From contig JAJTUP010000158.1 of assembly GCA_021399435.1 (NCBI GenBank), positions 1-64,000 on the forward strand: DNA of 64,000 bases, in the 5' to 3' direction. Both the position numbers and the translations under genes were made by a program. The stretch comes from Diaporthe sp. PMI_573. Taxonomy: Eukaryota > Ascomycota > Sordariomycetes > Diaporthales > Diaporthaceae. Shown here one piece after another: positions 23,966 to 37,200 of the stretch (positions are counted from its first letter, which is position 1; every line of letters starts with the position of its first letter). The notes beneath the pieces are model-generated. The model searched no databases and had not been told where the DNA came from. It worked only from the letters and a program-made list of their open reading frames with translations.

Positions 23966-24037
23966 AGCTGGGTGTCAAAGGATGGAGGTTATTGGTGAGA
24001 AGCTGCATCAAGGAACTTCTTGCGCCCCAGATGGCAC

Positions 24038-24044
24038 ATTTATA
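24038..24044 (-). promoter_or_regulatory. TATA box of the 201-aa gene
   Basis: TATAAAT on the minus strand, 73 nt before the ATG at 23965. Confidence 0.4.
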
Positions 24045-24499
24045 GTACATTCGAGATCCCCGGAGCGTCGCTACTTTGCATGATCAAGAGATGCCACGCC
24101 ATTACGCAGCGCGGGATATTGCACGTCGAGGCAAAAGCATTTAGGGAGAATACATGAGCGGGGACTTTGTTTGACAGAAGTCGCCCTTGTTCGCTATTGG
24201 TGGGGCGGATGGCTGCAGTCCAAGGGGAAGTCCTTCGATGCTTCATTCATGATGCACATTGCGCAGCATCAACATGCAGGGGTCTGGGGGAGGGGTCCTC
24301 GAAAGATGCCCTGTCCTGTAGGGACCGGGGGTTCCCGAAAAACTTTCCGCTTCTCCCAGGGATTAGCGGACTGTAAAATCCGGGGAATGGTCTCCTGGGC
24401 AATTCGGGTATTGCACACACAACAACCATGTTCGCTTGCGCTGCGTTGGTCTCGTCTTTGGCCCCCTTGGACAACAGACGGTGGTAATAAACTCCAGTG

Positions 24500-24862
24500 T
24501 CATCTGCGCCGAGCGGCTTCCCCCGCAGTAAGGCTTTGAAAGCAGTGTTCTTGGATTTGTTTCCTGGTCGCGTAACACAAATCCTGCCAGAGACGGCAGA
24601 GATCATGTAATGATTTTGAAGGGAATGAAATAAGGATGGCACTGCAGGGAATTCGCGTGATGCAAAGGGAGTGTGTGCTGGGTCGGCGATATTTGGTTTC
24701 TAACACGAACTGCCGGCTTGACAAATTGGCAAGCTGTATCCTGAAGCTGGAGGAGGTCGATATCTCAGGGTTCGCAGTGTTCAGAGCGAGACCAGTTAGG
24801 ACAATCATAAAAGCAATGCCCGAGATACATTTTAGTCGAGCATGTCCGCTGTGATCAGGCAT
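24500..24862 (-). CDS. Possible small membrane/secreted protein
   Basis: ATG at 24862; residues 13-30 form a hydrophobic segment (ISGIAFMIVLTGLALNTA) that could be a signal anchor. The frame then shifts character and overlaps another minus frame (24642-24247) that may be its continuation, but no intron joins them. It starts only 40 bp from the divergent gene at 24903, which makes it doubtful. Confidence 0.25.
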   Translation of the reverse strand: MPDHSGHARLKCISGIAFMIVLTGLALNTANPEISTSSSFRIQLANLSSRQFVLETKYRRPSTHSLCITRIPCSAILISFPSKSLHDLCRLWQDLCYATRKQIQEHCFQSLTAGEAARRR

Positions 24863-24902
24863 CGACACTTCTCGAACATCGATCGATTTCTCAACTTCAG
24901 TG

Positions 24903-25736
24903 ATGGATGAGTACGAGTCCCTACTACCAAACCACGGTCACAATACCCAGCCACCAGAGGATCGTCTCCACAGGTGGTCAGCGCTCCAGATTTCAGTGGC
25001 TCACCACATCAGGGCCGCACAATATTCCATTTATGCTACCTACGATGATACACACGCTGCCCTCTATCCGTTCTTTCAACTGCTTGTCAGACGCCAGCCT
25101 GGAGCCATTCTGTGCATTTCCATCACTTGCGCCCTGATAGGCATCAACCTGCTCTGCAAAAGGCTGGAATCATTGATTCCTCACACTATCCTTGTTGGCG
25201 CTTACCTGTTTGCCACTGCATGGCTTGAAAAGCTCGGAAAACTGGCTTGGACGAATGTTTCATGTGCCTTCGACCGCTCGATGCAATTGCAGGCTGTCGG
25301 TCAAGGCAACCACATCTCTGTCGTGGACAAAAAAGCGCTACGCAAATCTCGATCTCTCGACAGCTGGGGGCATACCTTCTTCTTCAAGTTCTTGCCCACC
25401 ATAGTCTCATTGCTTCTCATATCCGCAGGGGCTTTTCTTCTCGCCATAATAGCAGTTATGGTGCTCCGGAAAGTGACAAGATACCTGGGGTTCAGCACAT
25501 ATAAAGATATTTCAGACAAGAAAGAGATCAGAAATAAGAGAGTGTACGTATCCGGCGGAGTGTACGTATCGCCGGATACACCGTCGAATTGCAAATGCCT
25601 AATAATCAATAGTAAATCCCTCGACGACGCTGGTCTAGAAGAAGCTCAATCAGAGTTTGCGGCGGCGAGAACTGGCAGGAATACAGGATGTCTGCTGCGG
25701 CAAGGGATTATGGCGAGCGTCATTTTTGCTGTGTGA
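24903..25736 (+). CDS. Hypothetical multi-pass membrane protein
   Basis: 277 aa from the ATG at 24903 (an upstream GTG in frame is not a likely start). A hydrophilic N-terminus is followed by three hydrophobic segments: PGAILCISITCALIGINLL (about residues 70-88), HTILVGAYLFATAWL (about 95-110) and LPTIVSLLLISAGAFLLAII (about 165-190). The C-terminal third is soluble and has a short internal duplication (VYVSGGVYVS). No family is recognised. The single-exon frame is continuous. It forms a same-strand pair with the gene at 26135, and both lack recognisable relatives. Confidence 0.6.
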   Translation: MDEYESLLPNHGHNTQPPEDRLHRWSALQISVAHHIRAAQYSIYATYDDTHAALYPFFQLLVRRQPGAILCISITCALIGINLLCKRLESLIPHTILVGAYLFATAWLEKLGKLAWTNVSCAFDRSMQLQAVGQGNHISVVDKKALRKSRSLDSWGHTFFFKFLPTIVSLLLISAGAFLLAIIAVMVLRKVTRYLGFSTYKDISDKKEIRNKRVYVSGGVYVSPDTPSNCKCLIINSKSLDDAGLEEAQSEFAAARTGRNTGCLLRQGIMASVIFAV

Positions 25737-25739
25737 CTC

Positions 25740-26130
25740 GAAAGCTGGCATGCGTCTGCATCAGGGGGCGTAGTGGCGGGGATGGTCTTCAAGGATGTTC
25801 TCTCGCTGGACGAACATGTCGAAAGACTGAGCAAGAAGTGGGACGTACCTGTCCGGCGAATGCTCGAGCTCAGCTCGAACGTCTCATGTATCGAGGGAGG
25901 TGACACCTTCGACTAACCGGGCGCAGGGATGAGGGATTGAGCACAGTACCTAAGTAGGAAGCCATTTGTAACATCGTTGCATATCACAGACAAGATGGGT
26001 GTAGATGTGGACCCACTTATTTTGTAAATCTGCACGATTGTACAAAAGAAGTCGGTCCGCCCACCTCCGCTCCCGCCTCTCCTTCACGAAACGGAGTCCC
26101 GTCTTGAAGAAGAGAGAAAGAGGTGGCATG
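25740..26130. other. Intergenic between two orphan genes
   Basis: No motif-bearing frame. It presumably holds the terminator of the membrane-protein gene and the promoter of the next gene. Confidence 0.4.
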
Positions 26131-26134
26131 AGCA

Positions 26135-27412
26135 ATGGCAGACACGGATCTAATTTCAAGTCAGGGGACCGACTTCTTTATATCTGAGCCCCAGATTACG
26201 GAGGCACTCAAAGTGACACGCCCGATTCCGAAGTTGCCCACGGAGAAAGCCACTAGGATCCGTTTCCCGGTGAGGCATAACGGATACTGTGCTTCTGTTC
26301 GCATCGAGATTTCCCCATTTCCTCTCCAAGACACAGGACATCATGTATTTCAAGCATCTTGTCACGTTACTCTATGTCAACAGAGCCTGGAAGACAGTGA
26401 GCTCTACGAACAGATTCAGAAGATCTACGGCGCTATCGTTCCTGTTCAGTGGACTTTTGACGCCCATTGGTAAGGTGATGAGTTTCCATGTGGGGTCCTC
26501 AAATTGACTCTAATCTCAGCACCGAAATCGCTCGGGCCGCATTGGATTCGCAAACTTGCCAGCACAGGACACCGTTCGACTTGAACGGTATCAATCAGAC
26601 GTCACACTCGACAGCGCCGACGCACCCTCCCCTACCGAGAAAACGAAGCCGCTATGATGCTTCAACGGCATCAAGCAATGTTATCGCATCCGAGTTCCCG
26701 AGAGGGTCCAGATCTATTAAGCAATATTCAAAAGGGGAAAAACAGGGGAGGGCTTGCGAGCTTGTCAACAATCTTGTCAGCAAAGTGCAAAAGGGGCAAG
26801 CCTGTTTACATAATAGAAAGTCCGCTGAGGACCTGTCCGGGATACAAACAATCCTGTCTCAATGTGAGGATGAGGACAGCAAGAGCATGCTAGGTCACCT
26901 GTTAGAGGAGTTTCACAGGCAGAGTAACATAAGAGGCAGCAAAAGTAATTCCTGGGACTGCTGGTACTTCGAGGGCTGTATAGGGCTAGCGAATCATGCA
27001 AACGGCACCGTGGGCCAGAGCAGTAACGCGACCAAGGCAATATGGGTCATCAACTCAATTGTTAACAAACTTCTCATTACTGACGGACCAGTTGCCACGG
27101 TAATTTTTGGTGCCCTTGCCGGTAAGTTGAAGGAACAGTATTCTTGAAAGCCCTGCTGACTCGGACCAAGAGACTGGAAACCGCCTTACCCAGATTTCGA
27201 GGGTAGATTCTGCGACCCGAGAGATCATTGTCAAGAGGGCGGCCCAAGAGTTACAAGGCAAGCTGAAAACGCCTCCGGAATGGTACAAAATACCAAATGT
27301 GGCTGTCTGGGTCTCTCTGGCGAAAGGTGGCCCCTGTAGTGGGAAATCAGCGTACAGTTTCCAGGACGCCTGCCGCGACTTGTTTTCCCCAACCTTGCAG
27401 CTTTGGATTTGA
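26135..27412 (+). CDS. Hypothetical 392-aa protein, three exons
   Basis: Exons 26135-26469, 26520-27121 and 27171-27412. Intron 1 (50 bp) has GTAAGG...CTCAG. Intron 2 (49 bp) has a perfect GTAAGT donor, a CTGAC branch site and an AAG acceptor. Phases agree throughout. The N-terminal part (residues 1-110) is a compact domain (TRIRFPVRHNGYCASVRIEI). A basic linker follows (PPLPRKRSRYDAS), then a helical region (CELVNNLVSKVQKGQACLH, MLGHLLEEFHRQSN). Exon 3 has REIIVKRAAQELQGKLK and a GGPCSGKS stretch that fits the P-loop pattern GxxxxGKS by spelling only. A further splice near 27351-27400 (GTACAG...TTGCAG) could extend the C-terminus. I recognise no family. Confidence 0.6.
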
Positions 27413-27699
27413 AACCTCAATGGGAGAAGGAGACAAGCAGGAAGCACCTCTCAATGAAAATCGAGTTCGCTCTCGTGGAATCATCTTGGGTTAAGGCACA
27501 GCAACCGCAGGGCCCCGAGTCGGAAGTCATGCAGCAGGACACGACCGCTTCCGACCCTGGACATGTGCCGACCGATAGTGCAGGCTTGGGTCTAGAAACC
27601 CGACGGCGATAAAACCCTAATGACGGGACAGATGCAAAGATAGTCCGAGACGACACTATTATCGACATAATTCGGGTCACGATACATTAACATTAGATG

Positions 27700-30600
27700 C
27701 GTTTGAGATAGCAGGGCATCATAATAAATCAAACTTAGGATCTAGCTAGTTAAATATTCTAAGGTAGTTTCACTTATGGCAGAAGCTAGCCATTTATTTT
27801 GTAATACCAATAAGGCTTATCTGTAATTCTTATAGTTAAATTCCTAAGAAGTCGCTAAATTCGAGGCCTTTTCCTCCTTACCTGGCCTGGTCTCCACTAC
27901 TACATTATGGGCATCTCCCGGCCCATTTAGCGCCTAGCTAATCAGGTTAGAAAATAAGAAAGAAGCAGGTATAATATTACAATCTACTTTAAAAGGATAT
28001 TAGAGTTTGTAAAAGTAGTAGCATAGCTACTACAGACTATATAGAGTACTATATACCAAATTAGCACAGGCCAGGTACTATTCTATAAGGTCTCCTGCAG
28101 GAAGAGGGCCACGCTTATTGGGTACTAATGCTTTTAGCCTAAGTAATTCTGATCAGACAGAAAGCTAGAGTACCTATAAAACATCACGCAATAGAATTTT
28201 GGACTTATTTTAATTGCTGAGTAACCGTAATTATACAGTATAACTTATACAGTTAACACAAGTAACCCCTAGTAATTTTAATTAGCTATTATACCTATAG
28301 AAATGTTATATTTCCCTTAATCGAGACATATAGAGGGCATTTATAAATATACAGCAACTATAATAAGACTATAAAATAATTAATCTACCCAACTTACATA
28401 ATTACTCTTTCTAATTCTATTTATACTAAGTCCTTACTTCTAGCTTAAAATATTTATCGCCGCTATTATTAAAGCTCTCCTTTTTACCTAAATTTCTATA
28501 CTGGCCAAACCTACTGGTATCAGTTAAGATGGCATATAGATTGCCACAGTTATAGACAAGATCCTTATATAACGGCTTCTAGTTTTTAATAATAAGACTC
28601 CTTTATTATAACAACAAGACAATAAAGGGCTAAAGCAAGTATAAGAAAATCCCAAGCCTGACAAAGATATAGACCTTATTAGGCTTAAAAGCAGAATGCA
28701 AGCTTATGTATCTCCCTTAGCTCTTAATAAAGACAAAATAGGCAATTAAGACAGTCCCGCTTTCCTATCTAGTCTGGTAAGAAATAACCTAGAACTATAA
28801 ATCTTTCTTTCTGTTCTTATAAAGCCGAAGAGAGACTATAGGAAATCTAATTTGGTATTTTAAATATAAATACTTTCTTTTTAATAAACAAGGCTAGCAA
28901 AAAGCTATATTAATCTACCAATAGTCCTGTTAGTTACTTTTTCTTAAAAGTACTACCTTGAAGTTTAATCTTTTTCTTAAAGTATTTCAACTATATAACT
29001 AGGGCTGGCTAGGATATCTAAGCTTTATAAAATAGAAAGTATAAAATTTAACTCCTTTCAGGTACTTACTGGCCAATTAATTCCACGGATTTCTTAATAC
29101 CATTCATTTCTATTTCCAAATATATCTAACCTTACAGACTATTCTGCAATATCTATCTCTTTTTAAGAACAAGCTAATAGTTGAAATATAATTTCCATCT
29201 ATTTTTATTAAATCGTTTTTGTTTTCTTTTCTTCTTCTTATTTTGCGATTTTTTTAAAATTACTAACATAAATAAAAGAAATCTGCTATAATTTAAAAGG
29301 TCGGTCTAGAAGCCTATAATGCCATCAATACCAAAATAACAGTATCTTTACCACCTTGACCCAACGGAGCCAATATTAAGGCCTGAAACTTACAAGAGAT
29401 AGAAAATACTAGTACAAATAGTATAGATATTGTATACATTAGATGCGCCTCTAAGAACATAATGCTTTAAGTATAGCGCTTTACTATAAAAACCTATATA
29501 GCCTATTTAGGCTCTCCCCTAAAATAGTTCTCAGATCTTTTTATATTAAGTTTCAAAATTTTGCCAGCAATAGTAAATTATTTAGCAACGGCAAGCTCTT
29601 TCTTGTAGAGCATATATATAATAGCACCGGCCATAAAAACTCTGCCAGACATAACGCCATGTTTACAAATAGTATCCGATAGATATAGAGAATTACAGGG
29701 CTAACCTACTTGTACTTGTTATAAAAGTTAGTCGACTATTATTAAAGAATAATAAGACAGACTTCTTAACTATAAATATTCTGCTACTCTACATACAAGC
29801 GGCCTTTTTCTAATATTACTATCTTACTAGATTTCTTAATAGATATTCTTAACTATCCTTCTACCACTTTTATAGAATCCAAGCATTGTTTTTTATACAC
29901 TACTTAAAAAAATATTACAAACCCTATATTTATATTATATCCTTTGGGGAATTCAAAAGAAAAGGCGCATTATTCTAGCTATTAAAAAAAACATCTTAGA
30001 AAAGGATATATATTTAAATCAAGCCCATATTGATTTTTAATAACAATACCGGGGCTTAAGTATATTATTATTTATTTAATACTTAAGAGCCGTCACCTAG
30101 AGGGAAAAGGGAACTAAGAAAAATATTTAAGACGCTAAAATAAAAGAGGTGTCTCTAATTTAATAGCTATACCGTCTATTACTATCTTTAATATAATCTA
30201 ACTAATTTAAGCTCTTTTAAGTTCTTCTACAAGGTTTTCTCGAGCAGTTCTTGCTTAAATTATAGTCTACGGCCTTTAGATATAATCTCGGCAGGGCTAG
30301 TTGTGAGAGCTTCCAGAGGGCCTTGGCCCCTATAATAAAGCTGACAATAACTATAACGATAATAATTAGAAAATAAATAGATATCTTAGGTACTATAGTA
30401 AAATAGTTGTAATATTAATTTCTATAGAATTTGGGAAAGCAGTCTACTAAGCGGTTTCTTGTAGATTTATATAATTCTAGTATCTAATGTTTCTGGCTCT
30501 GAGAAATGTTAAGTTATAGAATATATATATCCTGCCAGCCAGGACTATAGATAATAGATTACCGTCTGCTTTAAAGACTGTTGGTAAAGGCTGGATTTCT

Positions 30601-31625
30601 AGTTTCTAGCGGCTACTAGTTAGTACTGGGTGCTAGATTAATAGTACTATATTTAGTTATATATAATTGCCGATAAAAGTATAGACTATTATACTATCTA
30701 TATCTAGGACATTATTTACATACTAATTATATATTATAGTACTAGCAATCTCTACAGGTACTTTATTAGCCTATAAGCAGTTAACGCTGCTATTCTTAGA
30801 GGCACTAGTCTTTAATTAAATATTAGATCACTACGCAGACATAGTTTACTAGAGCTCTTACCTACTATTATAGGCTTAATTAAGAGATTTAGCCTCCTTT
30901 ACTATTAAGACAAAATAATTAATAGCTATAGATCCCTAAATATTTTAAGCTTAATACCCTAAATTTAGCGCAATATCTTATAGATCTCTAAGAAGTTGTC
31001 CAATTATATTCCTTAGCTTTATACAGTATCTTAAAGTATATTTCGAGAGTAAATATCTTTTACGTTTAGCTACTTCCTGATATTAACTAATGGTAATTAC
31101 TAGGTAAGCTAGTAACGGAGATTCTAAGATATTAATAATGCAGTTATAGATATATAGTCACCAACTAATTGTAGGAAATTAATCTAACCAATCTGCTTCT
31201 TATTAGGTATTACTAATTATATTAGCAGCTAAGTTTAAATGATTTATATAAAGGGTATAAGCTGCTGTCTTTATATAAGCAAGTCTCGTTTCTTTATATA
31301 AACGTGATTTTCTATATAATTAACAAGTAGCCAAAATCTCTTGCTATTTTCTCTACTTTGTCTTCTATAATGCCAATATAGTTAACAATATATACAGCCT
31401 TAAAGATATAGTGTTCTAATTAAATTACCTTCTCCTAAACATACTGATGCTAAAATCCAGACAATATAGAGCATATTTTATTACTACCAGTATCTAATTA
31501 TGGGCTAGGTCAGAAATAGACGACAGACCTCCGCCCTAGGAGCCGCCGTTTCAAGAAGCCACTATTAACCTAAAACAGCCCGGGGCCTCTAGGTCTATAC
31601 AGATAATCCTGGAGGTTATCAACTA
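27700..31625. other. RIP desert, unclassified transposon remains
   Basis: Very TA-rich DNA with stops in every frame. Around 30240-30340 a plus-strand run (ELPEGLGPYNKADNN) resembles the LPEGLWP motif of Copia-type integrases, so part may be an old Ty1/Copia remnant. Otherwise no family can be read. A more GC-rich strip lies at about 31505-31620, just before the Gypsy insertion. Confidence 0.5.
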
Positions 31626-31630
31626 TAATG

Positions 31631-32123
31631 TGTTATGAACCAACAGGCGTGGCACCCCAGGGACCCGTTTCAATGACCCCGGCAATCAGAACCAGATGCC
31701 ACAACGCAACCCCGCAGACACTTGAGAGCAAAGTTAGCAAGGCATGCTAAGGCCAGGGTTAGGGTCAGGTACCCCCTGACCAGGGTAGACCAATAGGACC
31801 GACGAGCGGTCCAGACGACTGCAAGGCTGGACCGCACAAGTCGACAAGCGGTCCATACAGTCCATTACTAACAAACAGATAAAGAGTCGAAACATATAAG
31901 GACATAGTTATCACTATAATAGATAGCTTTTATAGAACAGACTCTTTAGTCGTTAATTTAAGTATTTAGTCTAACAACTAGATAGCCTTATAGCTAGTGA
32001 TCATACTTGTAGAATCATTGTATTTAATACAAAACAGTCAAGTATTACCTCTATACCGTATTGCTAATATAAACCCTACAGGTTACCTACCATACCCTAT
32101 AAAGGTTTAGTATAATTATTACA
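31631..32123 (+). repeat. Gypsy 5' LTR
   Basis: 493 bp, TG...CA termini. Compared with the 3' LTR almost all differences are transitions. Contains the telomere-like CAGGGTTAGGGTC at 31754-31766 and a repeated AGCGGTCCA motif. Confidence 0.95.
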
Positions 32124-32182
32124 TTTTGATAACTCTTATTTAGTATAGCTACGTGAATACCAACTGTGTAATATTAAGACAT

Positions 32183-33470
32183 AATAGTGCCCCAGACTCC
32201 TACCGCCTCCCAGGTTGCCCAGACTAAGGCTAACCCTATTAAGGAAATAGGTAATTAGATTAGCCAACTCTAGCAGGAGATTATACATCTCTATATACTC
32301 TAACAAGTCAAGGCTTTTAAGATAGATAAGCCTAGCCCCTATAAGGGAGACAAGGGAACCCTCTAGGGGTTCCTTACACAGTATTGCGCCTACTTTAAAC
32401 ACAACTACCTCTAGTTTAAAACCCACTATGATAAGATCATCTTTACTAGACATTGCCTTGAAGGAAACACACTTACTTAGTTTAAACCCACCCTAAGGGA
32501 CTATCTGGAAAACGATAAAAAAGACTAGGATGACAACACCAAGAAAATCTTTAAAACTTTCAACCACTTTGAGCAAGCTCTTAAAGATGCCTTTAGAGAT
32601 CCTGATAAAGACAGGACTACCAAAAGACAGCTTATACAGCTTAGACAAACCAGGTCAATATTAATCTATACAGCCCACTTTAAACAACTCACCACCTATA
32701 TTAGTTAGGGAAAGGATATACTTATGAGCTAGTTTTACGAAGGACTTAAGGAGGATGTTAAGGACAAAATCACTAAGCTAGACCAACCCGACGACTTTGC
32801 TAAATATGTATCTATGGCTATACGTATTGACAACCACCTTTTTGAACAAAGGCAGGAATAACAGCGCAAGACACCTAACAACTTATAGAAGCCTCGGAAC
32901 TAGCTAAATACAGGAAGGAAGTACTAGCATAGTAGTAACTTCCACAACAACCATCAACCCTAACACCAACAAGGATATAACAGCACAGCTAGCAGAACTT
33001 ATTTAGGCCCTATAGAACTTAACGCGGCACAACGAAAACCAACCAGTAAAGAGTGCTACAACTGTGGAAAGCCTGGACACTTTGCAAGGGAATGCTGCTA
33101 GCCTAAGAAACAATGGAAGCCAGTTCCAGAAGGACAACAACAAGTCAACATAACCCAACGACAAGAGCTACCCAAGTAGTATAGCTACTTACTCGATAAG
33201 CAATGCCTAGTATACCCAGAAGGCAGAACTAACTATATATATCAACCCAATCTCTGTATGAAATATCCAATCTACCCTAACGAGCAGAAACCCGAGAATC
33301 CAGATAACCTACCACCTATTTCCAAGAAAGTAGCAGATGCTGATAAATAATATAGAACCCTTAGTTAGACCTTCTACTTCAATAATCAGTACATACTACA
33401 CCTTTTGGAGAAAGAAGCCTCTAGATAGTTTCCTAAGAAACCTTAATAGAAACAATAGTTAGTAATAAAA
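32183..33470 (+). pseudogene. Gypsy gag with intact CCHC zinc knuckle
   Basis: Capsid-type sequence with QYCAYFKHNYL, FKTHYDKIIFTRHCLEGN, FEQALKDAFRDP and HFKQLTTYIS in one frame broken by TAG/TAA at Trp/Gln positions. The zinc knuckle CYNCGKPGHFAREC (33054-33095) keeps all ligands. Family: retrotransposon gag (PF03732 type). Confidence 0.85.
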
Positions 33471-34261
33471 AGACAAGAACTACTATATAATACAGTAATA
33501 AAGGATAGCGACTTAGATTGTTCAAGTACCGAGTATACAAGAGTAAAAGACTCCCAGAAAGATACTCAAAAAGAAGGCGGTCCGCCACAGACCAACCAAC
33601 CAGCAAAGCAAAACAAAGACCCGACTAAAAACCCTAACAAAAACCCTGAAAAATACCTAGGACGCAGCATCCCTATCGCTCCAGACACCAATACCACCCA
33701 AATCACTATTACAAGAATCCAGCTAATCCAAGCAATCAAGGAACTCAGCCAACCACCTGAGAAGCACAGAATAGGCAACAAACCACACCTATAGCCAGGA
33801 CACCCAGCACACAAGGAAATCTCCTAGGCCTCCTATATCCAGAATCTCTACCACACTCACTTCAGGGAGAAAGCCAAGTTTAACCTATTTCCCCAACGTT
33901 TTAGTAAGGGACCTATCACCAAGATATACAAAGAAGACAAGCTCTACTACTGGAAACCTAGCAAACATAACAAAGAAAAGGCCTACACTATCCTTACCTT
34001 AAACCCTCAACTCCTACTAGAATGCCTACGCAGCAGGTAACAACCTCAAGACTATAGATCACCCAGATGCCCCATTTACAGGGAACACAAGCTAATAAGC
34101 TAGCACCACGACTAATTAAGAAAACAACATGCTATAAGAACCTAGACCAAGACCTAGCAAGAATCAGGAAAAGACAGCAATCACCTATAAGAGGACAACA
34201 GCCGATCATAGACCAACGGTCCCTATATACAACATAGACAAGCAACTATACACACATTCTA

Positions 34262-37200
34262 CTAAAAGCAGAAATTAACGGAAAAACATACAGCACACTG
34301 TTAGATAGTAGTGCTTAGGGCAACTTCATATCACTAGGAATCATCAACAGGGACAAGATCCCATAGCATCAGAAGGAAGACCCCTACAGACTCAGTATTG
34401 TGGAAGGTACAGAAGTAGGATATAGAAACAGAGTAATTAACATAGAGACTAATCATCTACCTATCTCAATCCAAGGACACAAAACTTCTATAACCCTAGA
34501 CATCACAGATACAGCATAGTATAAACTAATCTTAAGACTTCCATAGCTAAGAGCCACAAATCCCCGAATTGATTAAACTACTAGCCAGATCTTTTAGGAT
34601 AATGCTGTTCCCCAGAAGAAGGTAGCAATCAATAGCACGGGACAGAGTTCAATTACTAAGGATAGCAAGGAAACACACTCAAACAAACCCACAAATACCT
34701 CTAGAAGCAGTTAGAAAAGGACTTAGCTTTAGGAAAACAGAGAAGGATCAGACTACTTGAAGACCTCAAGGAAAGGCCAAAGCCAATCAATATACAGCAC
34801 TACTTACAAACAAGAGACAAAGCAATACCTCCTCTACCTACATCAGTACAGGAAACAAAGCGCCCTAGCAAGATTTAAACAAATACCAAGAGAATACTAC
34901 GAGTTTAGAAAAGTATTTTAGGAGGAACTCAACACAGGAATCCCCAAACACAGTCAATAGGATCATAAAATATCTATACAAGAAGGAAAGACACCAAAGT
35001 TTCACAAAATCTATAGACTTAACAAAGAATAACTTAAGGTACTTAGGGAATACCTAGATAAAAACCTCAGGAAAGGATACATATAACCTTTAAGGTCCCT
35101 AGCAGGATACCCAATTCTGTTTATACCTAAAAAAAACGGCAAATTGCGACTCTACATAGACTATTAACAGCTTAACGACATTACCATCAAGAATTAATAC
35201 CTGCTATCCCTTATTAAGAAACTACAAGACTAACTATAAGGAGTATAATAGTTTATAGCCCTTAACCTCAAAGAAGCCTATAACCTTATCTAAATAAAGA
35301 AAGGAGAAGAATAGAAAACTATATTTCATACTTGCTATAGACATTATAAATATATAGTCATGCCTTTTGGATTGACCAATACACTAGCGTCATTCCAAGA
35401 AATAATTAACCACATCCTATATAAATACCTTAATGTTATCGTTATCGCCTACCTAGATAATATCCTTATCTTCTTATAGACCCTCAAAAAATACAAAGAA
35501 TACATTAAGCTAGTACTTTAGAAGCTTCAAGACGTAGACCTCCTAGTGGAACTAGAGAAAAGCTTCTTCTATATATAAAAGGTTGACTACCTCAGGTATA
35601 CCATTAAACCCGGAATTATCAGGATATAGAAAGATAAAGTTTAAGCAATCAAGGAATGGCCTACACTAGTATACGTCAAGGACGTCAGGGCATTCCTCAG
35701 CTACACCAACTTCTATCAACAGTTCATTAGTAGATACAGCATAATTATGAAACCCCTTACCAACCTTACAAAAAAGGAAGTTACCTTCCAATGGATAAAC
35801 AAGGAACAACATACCTTCCAAGCAATTAAAGACAAGGTTATAAAGGACCCAGTGTTAGAAGAAGTAGACCCAACCAAGGAATTTAAGATACACACCAACG
35901 CCTCTAACAACGCAGTAGGCAGCAAACTTATATAAAAGGACAACAAGGGACGGATACAAATTATTGCAAACTTCAGCAGAAAATTTAACAGACCAGAAAC
36001 TCGCTACGCCACACTAAACAAAGAATTTATAGCGATAGTATATGCCTTTCAAGAATGGTAACACTACCTCATCAGAGCCAAGAAACAGATCAAGCTCTAC
36101 ACAGATCACAAGAATCTGACAACCTTTACTATAACCAAACAACTTAACAAAAGATAGGTTAGATATGTAGAATTCCTCTCATAATTTAACATTAAGGTTA
36201 TATATATAGATAGAATTAAGAACGCTCAAGCAGACACTCTCAGCAAGCAACCCGACCACTAAAACAAGGAATCTCCTACTAAATAGATAATCTTTAAAAC
36301 TCAAGAAGACAGGAGCCTCATACTTAACCAAAAACTCAACGCTACGTTTAGAGTTAACACCATACCTAAGGAAACACCTATTAATCCCAAGGGACAAGAC
36401 AACTTAATCAAGGAAATATACAAAGCCCCAGTATATAGACACCAAGGCATATTAGCAATAGTTAAGAGAATCCAGCAAACTTACTAAATCCTAAACCTTA
36501 AACGGAGAATAGAAGAAATCATCAGATAATGCAACTCTTACAACAAAAACAAGACAGCTAGGTATAAACTATATAGACTTTTAAAGCCCCTACTAGTACT
36601 TACAACTATATAGTCATCCATTAGTCTAGACTTTATAGTCAAGCTACCTCTCTCATAAAAACCCTTAACTAAGGTGCTCTTTAACAGCATTCTAGTAGTA
36701 GTTTGTAGACTAAGCAAGTATACATACTTTATACTATATAAAGAAGCCAGCATAGCAGAAGAACTCGTATATACGTTCTTGCGAATCATTGTAAGTAATC
36801 ATAGAATACCATATAAAATTATATTAAATAGAGACAAGCTCTTTACATTAAACTTCTAGAAGTTACTAATAAAGTAACTCGGAGCAAAACACAAGCTCTC
36901 AACAACGGCACATCTATAAACAGACAGACAAATAGAGTAAATCAACCAGATTATGGAACAATACCTTCAATATTACATTAACTAGTTACAGGATAACTAG
37001 GTTAAATTGCTACCATTGGCACAGTTTACCTACAACAGCGCAACAACTAGCACAACTAGATAGTCACCTTTTTTTATAGTCTACAGGTACGAGCCCAAGG
37101 CTTACTATAAATTATTGCCAGACAACATACCGGCAGAATTAGCAGAACAAAAAGCAACAAGAATCAGATAAATCCAAAAAGATATTTAAGAAGAACTTTC

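Noticed and set aside
33566..33814. Minus-strand hydrophobic 82-codon frame within Gypsy
   Set aside because: Shadow of the Pro/Lys/Asn-rich gag-pol linker; unlike 38190-38749 it does not continue as protein-like sequence past its stop.
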